NCBI RefSeq assembly: GCF_009730915.1
Contig: NC_052475.1
Location: 27,403,016 to 27,467,015 of the forward strand
Direction: 5' to 3'
Source: Dioscorea cayenensis subsp. rotundata
Lineage: Eukaryota > Streptophyta > Magnoliopsida > Dioscoreales > Dioscoreaceae
DNA length: 64,000 nucleotides
Below the pieces are notes generated by a model. The model was not told the origin of the DNA and ran no database searches. It saw only the letters and a list, made by a program, of their open reading frames with translations. Each line of letters begins with the position of its first letter. Position 1 is the first letter of the stretch. Of this stretch, positions 40,067 to 49,916 are shown one piece after another. The translations under genes and the position numbers were made by a program.

Positions 40067-41700
40067 GTCTGTGTACCACGGAAAATTTGCAAAAAGGGTT
40101 GATATGTATGAGAGAGCTGTAAAGTCTACAGTTACAGGAAAGTTATCACAGATAGGGCTGTTCAGCTCACAAGCTGCTAGAATTCAGCTCAATCATTTAA
40201 TAAATGAGCTAAACTCAAGCCCGGATCTATAGCTCAAAATCAATAACGAGCTGAGCTTGTATATAGGTTGGCTCATCCAAGTTCGGACCAAATAGCTAGA
40301 TTCTTAATATAAAATATATTCTATATATTTAAATTCAACATTGAACACCAACAAAGGCATAGCATGGTGTGTTGGTGTTGGGATTTCATCCATCCCGCGT
40401 GAGTTTGAAACTCCCCTCTTGTGTGTGTCATTGAATTCTACACTGAGTAACCATACTCACAAATATCTAGAAAGAACAGTAAATATATTCATCATTGACT
40501 CCAACGCGTCACCAAATTTTTTACTAGGATCAGTCATGCAACAACTCATAAGTGCCAATTTCACACAGTCCTGTTGAATTTTCTAGTCACAGGAGCCAGC
40601 CTCTCGATCATTAATAAAATTACACAGTGGTCTCAATAGCACTAAGTAATTTGACTATTGATTTATGGACAAGACAACGAGCTTTACTTAGAGAAAAGCC
40701 AACAAGCTTTACTTAGAGAAAAGAATGAATGCAATCACCTAACAAACAGATAAAATTGCAGGATCACTAAAGAAATCTAAGTCAGAAATATATACAATAA
40801 ATTTAAGTAAGTGCAAGCGATCCTATTATATGTGTGTTTATGCTATCAACGGAATCATAAAGGAGTAACAGGTAGAAGTCATATTTCCATGTTGTCGTTA
40901 TCCAGGCAATAAACCTTTTTAGATTATAACATGAACAATAAAATCAGGATGGATATCATTAGGTCCCTCAATCCAAGAAATGGGATGATATCAGCTATCC
41001 TCATGCCAAAATTTTCCCCAAATTAGGTATCATAAACCAATTAGTGACAATCAATTCACTAAATTCATGCTATCAGTTGTTTAATAAAATAACCATCTTA
41101 TGTATTCATGGTAGATAAAAATCAAAATGAGATTTAAGGCAGGATCAAAATCAAGAGATACATATCAAGAGACAATCAAGTCACTAGCTAATCTACAATA
41201 AAGCGATAAAATTTCTAAGAGGAGTTACATGATAATACAGCATAAAAGTATAATCCAAGCCAAAAAATTATAAATTAAAACTCATCCAACCCATCCCCCT
41301 AAAACAAGTAACCAATAAAACAATCAAACTAATTACATAAACAATGAGAACATCAGGCTTGATATAAATAAAACAAAGAAACATCTCAAAAGTAAATACT
41401 AAACAGAATCAAGAAACACAGACATCAATAAACACAGGGAAACAAGTCCAGCTGATTTACAGATATACAAAGCTAAGTTAACACCAATCAGACCTCCAAG
41501 AATTCCATTCTTTCTCTAAATTCTTATATATATATATAATTAGCAGAATCATTAAGCCAAGGGGAAAAGAACCAATACCTTGGGGACGGGTGGTGGAGCT
41601 AGGGTTTGGATAAAACCCTAATTCCAAAGAGATGAGAGGAGGGAGGTGAGAGGGGATTGGAGAGCGAAACCCTAAATATCTACATTAGGTATTCAAAGAA
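40067..41700 (-). other. ClpC 5' leader exon and leader intron
   Basis: A donor CCCAAG-GTATTG at 41579/41578 and an acceptor ACACAG at 40069 define a leader intron of about 1510 bp that ends two bases before the start codon. The leader exon is roughly 41579-41690 and contains AAACCCTAA-type telo-boxes, frequent in leaders of strongly expressed plant genes. Long first introns in plant leaders often enhance expression; that role is inference. The intron is AT-rich; at 40150-40280 it has a cluster of GAGCT/AGCTC words and near 40355-40440 a tRNA-like patch (separate entry). Confidence 0.65.
40355..40440 (+). mobile_element. Possible degenerate SINE fragment
   Basis: A box A-like TAGCATGGTGTGTTGG followed about 40 bases later by a box B-like GAGTTTGAAACTCC is the internal RNA polymerase III promoter layout of a tRNA-derived SINE. 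No clear target-site duplication or tail was identified, and the patch is short, so this is a weak call. Confidence 0.3.
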
Positions 41701-44549
41701 GGTACACGAACGAGAGGGAAATGAAAACGTGGCCGCCAAGCAACCGTCATTGATTATTTTGTCCTCTCCCGCCTTTCGCCGTTTCAACACGTCACGATTC
41801 TTTTTTCCCTTAGCGATTTTTTCATGACCACGGGCCGGGCAGTCTTTTTTATAGTGGACTGGGCCGGGCTTCATAAATTTGAAATTTTGCTTTTAATTGT
41901 GTTTTAAAATCAATAATTTAGAAATTGAATTTATTTTTTTAATTGATTTTTAATTATTTTGTCTTATCCACTTTTCTTTTTATAAAAAAAAATAATTTCT
42001 TAATTATTGATTTAAAGTTTTTTTTGGGTCTCTCTGAATTCTTTTGTTTCTATAGCTTGAGAGTTGAGACAGCCCACCTGCTCAGAACTAGATATTTATT
42101 CGCTCAGTTTTGCCATATATATATATATGTTTATATATATTGGGAGAAAATAGGAGGAATAGTCAGAAAAAAGTAAGAAGAGAAAAAGAAAGCAACGGAA
42201 AATTGTGAATAAATTTAAAAAAAAAAACTATAAATGGTATTAATTTCAAGTAATTATCTATCCATATATATCAATCATTCAGCCTAGCAATGCTAGAAAA
42301 TAAAAAATCTTTCTTCTTACTGTACTTTTTTCTAGATAAAGCTTGTTTCTGCATGATTTCAGCTGAACATCCTAGAACGTCTAAAAAGTGTGAATAATAC
42401 CCTAGTTCTTTGATTATTATTATTCAGAAAAATCATTCCAACAATAAATTGCTTCCAAATTATTGAACTTATGAGTGGAGCACTATAAAGGTGGACATCA
42501 ATCATCACTCATTTCAGTAACTAATAATAAAATAAGAATTAAGTACATGCTCCACAAAATTTGGCTGTGCTAATTGTCTAGCTCTCTTTCAATAACTATC
42601 CTAATAATGAGTCATAAGTATATAACTGTAAATTAGTTGAAAAACATGGATATATAATGATGTGCTTTTTGTTATTCTTAACTTCAATGATATTAAGATA
42701 CATGCATAAACAGCAGAATGAAAGTCAAAATTTAAAAAATACTTCTTGTAAAAGACACAATGGAAGCAATATGCCTCTTCTTTGGACTATGATCAAGAAG
42801 TTTTTCACTATTAAAATTTATTATATCATAGCAAAAATTAAGCATATATTAGGTATATATGTTTCAAGATCATATATATATATATATATATAGAAGCAAC
42901 AGAGTGATAGAGTAAGCGTACTTGGGTCTATATATCTTGATAATATATAGAGCTTTAGCATCTATATCTATATAAAGTTTGCTTTCATTATATTCAGATC
43001 AAGCTTCATCATATTATATGACTTGGAAGTAAACCAAATTTATATGAATACAAAATTAAAGCATGAGTTACATGATAGTACTGCTCTTCTTGCACAATGT
43101 GATCATGAACATTTGTTTGTGGATCGATGTGCTCTTTGTCACCAAACATATCACATCTTCAAACACAGTGTTTTGGAATAAGAATGGAAACAATTTGAAT
43201 CATCGATCTCTAGTAGTATTCTATTTGTCATGATAGTTCTAGTGATGGAAACATTCTTCTTCAAATGTAAGGCAGAGCTGAACTCCCGGTGAGTGCCTGC
43301 TACAACACATACAACTCCATGTGTTACTCTCTATGTCTGTGATTCCATCCAAAAACACAAAGCAATAAAGCAAACATACTTAAATGCATATATGCCACAA
43401 AAATTCAATAATGCTTCTCCATTCAATGAGTCAATGAAGACCAGCAAGAAAACAAGAGATACACTGTAATAATATCATAATTCAACATGGGCCACTCTTT
43501 GTCCCACAGACAAGAGATTCCAGGTTGGAACACCTCATTTGTCCCTAGCTTGTCTCCAACTCACAGAGAAGAAGATGAGGTGGTCTTGATCATATAGAGT
43601 TATTAGTAGCAACATAGGAGAAACAGGACCTTTCTTTCTTACTGTCCAAAGATGATTTATATGCATGCATGAAGAGATATGAACTAAACTTAAACTAATG
43701 TTAACTTCAAATCAACTAGATTATACAAAGCACTGCATGTCATGAACATATATACTTTTCATGCAAAGATTACGTGTCTAAAACAAGTGTTTGATTCTAT
43801 TCTTCTCACTAGCATCCATGAAGACAAAGCCAATCACACTGTAAACCCTAGTCTCATGCTACCTGCCCCTATGTCTACGTACGTACGTACATCTAACCCA
43901 TGCACGTACCCCACGTCCATCAATGAAAGCATGGTTTTTTTCTCTCCAAGCATGCATGGCTTCTTAAATCTTATCTTCAAAAAGGAATGGAGTAGAGAAA
44001 TGGTAAAGTAACCAGGTGTTTACTCTCTTGCATCGAAAAGTAGAGACCAGCTTTGCATGCATGGTTTACTTTCTATTAAATTAACCATTCAAGAGAAGCC
44101 AGTGTTGTCGTCTGACACCATGTTAACGTGTTTGGGAAGCATAGAAATCTAAAAAGACGTGCTTATATATGTATGTATATATTTTTATATTATCTATATA
44201 TAATAATAATTTTATTAATATACTATTGTATTATAATAAACAAATTTTAAAAAAAGATAAGTGCATGGGGATTCGTAAGATGGTGGGTCGTGGGTAGCTT
44301 TCCCGTTGAGCGCCGTGCATTGCCCTTAAATAGCGGGTTGGAGTGCTTCTTTTCGGATCCACACCCGAATCCGATAACCAGATCACTAGTTCTTCACCGC
44401 CACCACCACCGCCGGTAGGATGCTCCGCCTCACCTCCAGGTAGTACTATTCTACTAGTCTGGTTCATATCTTGCACTTTAGATGGTGTTCATTTTTTCAT
44501 TTTAATTTTTTTTTTTCTTAGTTTTTTTGAAGTTATCCCAAGGAGGGTT
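41701..44549. other. Divergent intergenic region, ClpC and SDR
   Basis: About 2.8 kb. Near ClpC there are TGGGCC words and GC-rich sequence (41740-41880). The rest is AT-rich with (TA)n runs at 42116-42130 and 42873-42891 and CATGCATG/ACGTACGTACGT words at 43870-43895. A GC-rich patch at 44270-44450 encodes an open Pro-rich frame starting ATG at 44343 and ending in CCAG-GTAGTA; it may be a leader exon of the SDR gene. No other gene was recognised. Confidence 0.45.
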
Positions 44550-46279
44550 ATGTTTGTGAGAAGATTAAGTGGTTCCTTTAATGATGATTCTACAAAAGAA
44601 CGCATACGAAGGTGAGTTTTTGTTGTTGTTTTTCTTTTTGTCAATGTTTCTTTATTTAAGAGCTAATTAAAGAAAGGACCTTTGTCATTGTTGAGAGTTT
44701 AGTTTATATGTACTTTTGTTTTCAAAGATTTGTTTTGCCTTTTTTGGTCCCCTTGTATTTATGATCATTATATCACCATGGAATTGCTCTAGCTGCTGAT
44801 TTTGGTAGTTTTTTTTTTCTTTTTTGTTGTGTGTGTGTGTGTGTGTGTGTGTGTCTGTGTAAATTCTAAGAGTTGTGGTTTCATTTGATTTTTCATTCCT
44901 TGTTCTTGCCCTCTTTTCAATAAATAAATCAAGATGTTCAATAATAGAGCTTTGTTTTTGTTAGTTTAATTATTTTTATGTTGTAATATTCAAGGAACAG
45001 ATTAATATTTTTAATGAACTAAAACTTTTAGTGAGCTGTTCCTTCTTCCTTGGAGATCCCGTACTCTTAATTAGCTGGCATTAACTGGATTTTTTTCATT
45101 AATTTAATTGAACAAATCGTTAGGTAAGAACCACCAAAACAAGCATGAGTTGTTAATTAATTAGCTCAACTACTTCTTGTAAATTAGGCTAAAGAAGTTT
45201 GATTGGATATTGATTTGAAGGTTTACCCATTGTGCTATAACAGAGTCAAAACATGCAATAATTCATTATACACTGTTGTTGAAGTCTGTAATGTGTACTT
45301 CTGATAACAGAGGTGATTACTTTTACAACTTAAATTCAATCAGATGTGAGTTTTAAATCAAAGCTTAGATTTTCTAGTGAAAATTATTGTTAATGTTGAG
45401 TGTTCATAGCCAATGTTACAACCATCCGTCATCAATTATTAATTAGAATGGAATGGCATTGAATGCAGACTTGAAGGAAAGATTGCTCTTATCACTGGAG
45501 GAGCAAGTGGTCTAGGCAAAGCCACAGCTCGGCAATTCTTACTGGAAGGGGCAACTGTCATTCTCGCAGACATAAACAGCAAACTAGGCTCAGAAGCAGC
45601 AGATGAACTCGGTTCGCGAGCTAAATTCATCGAATGTGATGTTACAGTAGAGAAGCAAGTTTCAAATGCCGTGGATTTTGCCATGGCTCGACACGGCCGG
45701 CTTGACATACTGCACAACAGTGCTGGTATTACTGGGCCTCCGGCAGCACCCGACATTGCTAGCCTTAATTTGGCTCACTTTGATCAAGTAATGGCGGTGA
45801 ATGTCCGGGGAACCGTTGTTGCTATCAAGCATGCAGCCCGTGTAATGGGCCCAAAAGGATCGGGCTCGATCCTCTGCACCGCAAGCATTAGTGGGTTGCT
45901 TGGTGGACTTGGGCCTCATCCATACTCCATTTCAAAGTTCACCATACCGGGCATTGTCAGGTCTGCAGCTAGTGAATTGTGTCACCGTGGAATTCGAATT
46001 AACTGCATTTCGCCGTTTGTCATTGGGACACCACTCGTGGTCGAGCAATTTGCAAGATTGTACCAAGGAGCAGAGAGGGAGCGAGTCCTTGAGATAATTA
46101 AAGGACTTGGAGAACTTAAGGGCGCAAACTGTGAGGAGATTGATGTAGCCAAAGCTGCTGTTTATCTTGCATCTGATGATGCCAAGTATGTTTCAGGTCA
46201 TAATCTGGTGGTTGATGGAGGATTTACTGGCTGCAAGCAACTCAATTTGCCAATGCTCGATCTGATGGATCGATCTTAG
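44550..46279 (+). CDS. Classical short-chain dehydrogenase/reductase
   Basis: Two exons, 44550-44611 and 45469-46279, give 290 residues. It is a Rossmann-fold SDR: nucleotide-binding TGGASGLG at residues 30-37, Asp55 at the end of the second strand (VILADI), which favours NAD(H), NSAG at 104-107, and catalytic Ser160, Tyr173 and Lys177 in YSISK. The C-terminal SGHNLVVDGGFT closes the fold. The plant homologues I know are the SDR110C-type xanthoxin dehydrogenase / secoisolariciresinol dehydrogenase-like proteins, which oxidise secondary alcohols in specialised metabolism or abscisic acid synthesis; the substrate here cannot be read from sequence. The first 21 residues (MFVRRLSGSF..., Arg-rich, few acids before residue 12) could be an organellar presequence. 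A leader exon further upstream (around 44343) is possible. Confidence 0.85.
44828..44854. repeat. (GT)n microsatellite in SDR intron
   Basis: About 13 GT units within the single 857-bp intron of the SDR gene. Confidence 0.9.
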
Positions 46280-46330
46280 TTAGACTCAACAATTTGAATG
46301 CTTTAATTGGAATTGGATCAGACTATTTCA

Positions 46331-46803
46331 AGGAATTCATGAGCTGTGAGAAACCTTGTAAATGTACAAATTTCATCTGCAGTAAATTAATTGTTGTTGG
46401 TTTTCTAATTAGCATATATATGCATATTAATGCACTGTTGTCCTACTGCCAACTCTTTGAACTTTGAAGCAAGGATTGCCAAAATTGCTTTGAGATTAAT
46501 TAATTAAGTGTTTGTATATCTGTATTGCAAGGAATTAATTAATTGTGAGAGCAATGCTGTTGTCTTTCTCACTTTATTTGAATGAAGTATGAAACCGTCT
46601 CACTTTATATTATCTTGCAGCCAATGCTTTGGTTGGAGTAAGATTACCGCGTTGCAAGTTGCAACTTGCAAGGAATTCATTTCTCAGAAGTCAGAAACCA
46701 CAGAAATGTACAGATTTTATCTGCAGAAAAACGCTACCAGTTTTCTCAGTCCAAGTCTAATGAAACACACATGAAACATATGCAGTACCGTTATCCTACT
46801 GCC
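46331..46803. repeat. Duplicated 3' flank of the SDR gene
   Basis: Two diverged copies in tandem, about 340-353 bp apart, begin 50 bp after the SDR stop. Paired words are AGGAATTCAT (46331 and 46671), TGTACA followed shortly by ATCTGCAG (46363 and 46707), and TCCTACTGCCA (46441 and 46794). The second copy has no coding sequence in front of it, only the flank. Confidence 0.65.
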
Positions 46804-46934
46804 AGTGCTTGATCAATTTAAACCACAATATTCATTTCTGCAGAACAAATTTTAAAGCCGTGTGAGACAACAATACTGTTTGGTCAGCATCGATCTCTAT
46901 ATATACACAAATTCAAACTTCAAATTGCTGTCTT

Positions 46935-46936
<2 letters not shown>

Positions 46937-46975
<39 letters not shown>
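46937..46975. repeat. (TA)n microsatellite
   Basis: About 19 uninterrupted TA units, among the longest in the window, followed by CATGCATGCATGCATG. Confidence 0.95.
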
Positions 46976-46977
<2 letters not shown>

Positions 46978-48584
46978 TCCTGCATGCATGCATGCATGTA
47001 TCTGAATTATATATGTACAAAGACAGTGTCTTGAATTACTCTCATATATATGTTTGCAAATAATAGAAGAAAAAGAAAAAGAAAAAAAAGGAATAATATT
47101 AGGTTGAGAGAAGTATGTAATGAGGACAAGAAGGTCATGGATGGCACATAATAAATGTGCTTCTAATGTTGCTGTCGGCTTGGTTCTTCATGGCCTCATC
47201 AGATTCAATGCTGGGTTTGAGATTTAGGTGGGGGTGACATAGAAAGCTTTCACGAGATCCCTGGGGTTCTCTCCATCATCCAATTTATTCCTTCCTGCCA
47301 TGCAACTAGCCATACCTCTCTCTCTCTCTCTCTTTATGTGTTATAATTAACAACCATATATGCATGCTTACATAGCACATACATCTTTCTCTAGATTTCT
47401 CTCATCCATGTCTCTCTCTCTCTTTCCATCTCTAGTATTTGTCTTGCTTGTCATTAATAAGGATTAAGAAGTGACCTCAAGTGGCCGTTAGAGCACAGCA
47501 CACTTCATACGCCACCTCTTTCTTTGTTCTGTGTATAAACTAATTAACAGGGTTGATGTTTTACCATGGAGAACTACAGTTCTACTAGAATTCTTTTTTA
47601 AGGGGATTTGACATGAATGCCCTTAAGCTTTTTAAAAGTCAGAGTTTAATTGTCTCTCACTTTCTCTGGTCTTTATTTACTTGTTTGTTCCGAATCAAAT
47701 TCATGTATAGGAAAAAAGAATTAAACCAGGAAGAATAACACAAGTAGAACTCTTACTTTTGTATATTATGACTTTTTCCAAACATGCTGAATTAATGAAT
47801 AACTGTTGTTTTGCTATTAAGTAATTTTGCATCTTGTTTTTAGCCGGAGGAAGGATGAGTAAAAAACTTAAAACATTTAATTACTAATGCTATTAAGTAA
47901 TTTTACTATTACCTCTTTAGCTGTTTGTTTCCTGTTAGAGTTGTAATAAAAGTTTACTAATTGAATTATGTATATTTAAAATCAAGTCAAGGTGCTAATT
48001 GCATGTCTGCTAGTTAGTCAGATATTACACATGGGAATCCATTTGGATAGGTCAAAAGTAAAATCATTATCAATATTAAATTTTCATATTTTAATACATA
48101 TATATATATATATATATATCAAAAATTATATATGGCCATTTTACTTACCATGATTCACATGGATACAAATAACAGTTATAATGGTAAACTAAATATAAAT
48201 TAAAAAAATACAAAAAAAATGAAGAAGATAATTTTCAGATGTTATATATACTCCTACGAATTAACAAGAAATATTTATCATTTATTGAATAATTATAAAT
48301 GTAAAACAAAAGAAATATCTGATAATTCCACAGAATTAATTACTGCATAAAATTGAGAGAGCTATATAACAAAAAAATATTCTAAAACTTATCTTGAAAA
48401 GTGACTGTAGATAAATTGAACAAACCCAAGCAAGACAGAACAGTGAAAAATTGATTTCTTGTGCTCATCTTCCTTTTGTTCTGGTTTGGGCCACAAAAAA
48501 GTGAAAATTAATTATAAATAATACAAATAATTATAACCGTTGATTTTAACATTCCGTCGATCAGATCTTAATATTTAAATCGTA

Positions 48585-48765
48585 GCCAACGACCTTTTGG
48601 TCTATTGGCATCGGATTCCTTACGTAGGGTGTTCACCTTGAGTGTTAAGCGTGGCTCTCCGAGTTCGATCCCCATCTAGCGCAAGGTGAGGGCATGGTTC
48701 GATGGTGAGCGCGGCTCCCCCACGTGTTTGTCCTGGGTTCCGAGATCATCGCCTTTTTTTAAAAA
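48585..48765 (+). mobile_element. tRNA-derived SINE
   Basis: About 180 bp flanked by a 10-bp direct repeat TTAAATCGTA (48575-48584 and 48766-48775), the target-site duplication. Inside are a box A-like TGGTCTATTGGCA near 48598 and, about 65 bases later, a box B-like GAGTTCGATCCCC, the internal promoter of RNA polymerase III. The GC-rich body ends in a T7 run just before A-rich target sequence. It has no coding capacity, as expected for a short interspersed element moved by a partner LINE. The match of duplication, promoter boxes and tail makes this a confident call; the family name is unknown to me. Confidence 0.75.
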
Positions 48766-49769
48766 TTAAATCGTATTATTGATTATATATATATATATAT
48801 ATAGTAAAGCACATAAAAAATGTTTTTGTAAAACAGACTTAGAGTTTGAATAGAAGCCATATATGGAGTTTGGAAGCAGAAGCTACCAATATGAGTTGAG
48901 TCTATACCAACTATTCCTCCATATATGTTATTTAATGATGAACATTTATTGGTGGCATGAAACAATCTATTTTCAGAGCATAGTTGAAACTTGTGACTAA
49001 ACAAATGTGGTATTTTTTATTTTATTTTATTTATTTTTTAAGGTTTTCACCTTTCATTGTTAACACACGTAGATTTTAGATTTAAATTCTCGTGTTAAAC
49101 TTAAAACATTGAAATTTGACATACATTTTCAAAAAATTATTTAAACTTTTCTTTTACACCCAAAACATACAATAATTTATTGTGCAGTTATCTTACACAT
49201 TTAAATATTAATATTTAATAAAGCTATCTAAAAGACGAACTGATTAGCAAACATAAGAACCAATTTAGTGCATTGGGCCTAAAAGTTAAAGAAAATTTAT
49301 AAAAATATTAAAATAATAAATTAAATAAAAACAGAGGACAAAACCATGAAAAAAATCACAATTAATTAAATAGTTACCAAATTTATTTTAAAAAATTAAT
49401 TAAATTACCAATAAACTATTAATTTATTGTCACTGGTTATTTGTATAAAATATTAGTGTTTTGTCCGAAAAAATATTTTAAAATAAAAGGTAGACCTCTA
49501 AAAATGGGGCATAAAAAGAAGACAAGAGAAAACGATCAAGAAAGGGGAATGTCAAAATTTAATAGTTTTTTTAAAAAATATATATTTGAAAAAGCTAATT
49601 AAACAAAATAAAAGCATTTTAAAAAAGAAATAATCACCAAAATGGGGGGTAATTTGGCGCATAGTACTCTAAAAAGTTGAAAAATAAATAGTAATAAAAA
49701 ATAAATAAATAAAAAGAAAAAAAAAACAAGATAAAAAGGACAAAGAAAGGTAACCACATCACACCTGTC

Positions 49770-49905
49770 TTTCTCTCTCTCTTTCCTTCGCTTCTCTTCG
49801 ACCTGAACGTTCGCTTCTCTCTCTCTCTCTCTCTCTCTCGCTCTCGCCTTCGCTTCTCTTCGACGTTCGTTTCTCTCTCTCTCTTTCTCGCTCTCTCTTC
49901 CTCCA
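49770..49905. repeat. CT-rich repeats in ICE1 leader
   Basis: Imperfect (CT)n blocks alternate with two copies of an approximately 17-base CTTCGCTTCTCTTCGAC unit (about 49788 and 49848). It lies immediately upstream of the ICE1 ATG and is most likely in its 5' untranslated region. Confidence 0.75.
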
Positions 49906-49916
49906 TCTTCGGAGCT

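Larger units (their letters stand above)
46804..49916. other. Intergenic, SDR to ICE1
   Basis: About 3.1 kb, AT-rich. It holds a long (TA)n run, CATGCATG words at 46983-46998, a pyrimidine (CT)n tract at 47313-47333, a SINE at 48.6 kb (separate entry) and, directly before ICE1, a CT-rich leader (about 49770-49905) made of CTCTCT and CTTCGCTTCTCTTCGAC repeats. No further gene was recognised. Confidence 0.5.

Noticed and set aside
44231-44476. Minus-strand Gly-rich frame upstream of the SDR gene
   Set aside because: It is the antisense of a CCACCACCACC-rich leader; no homology recognised.
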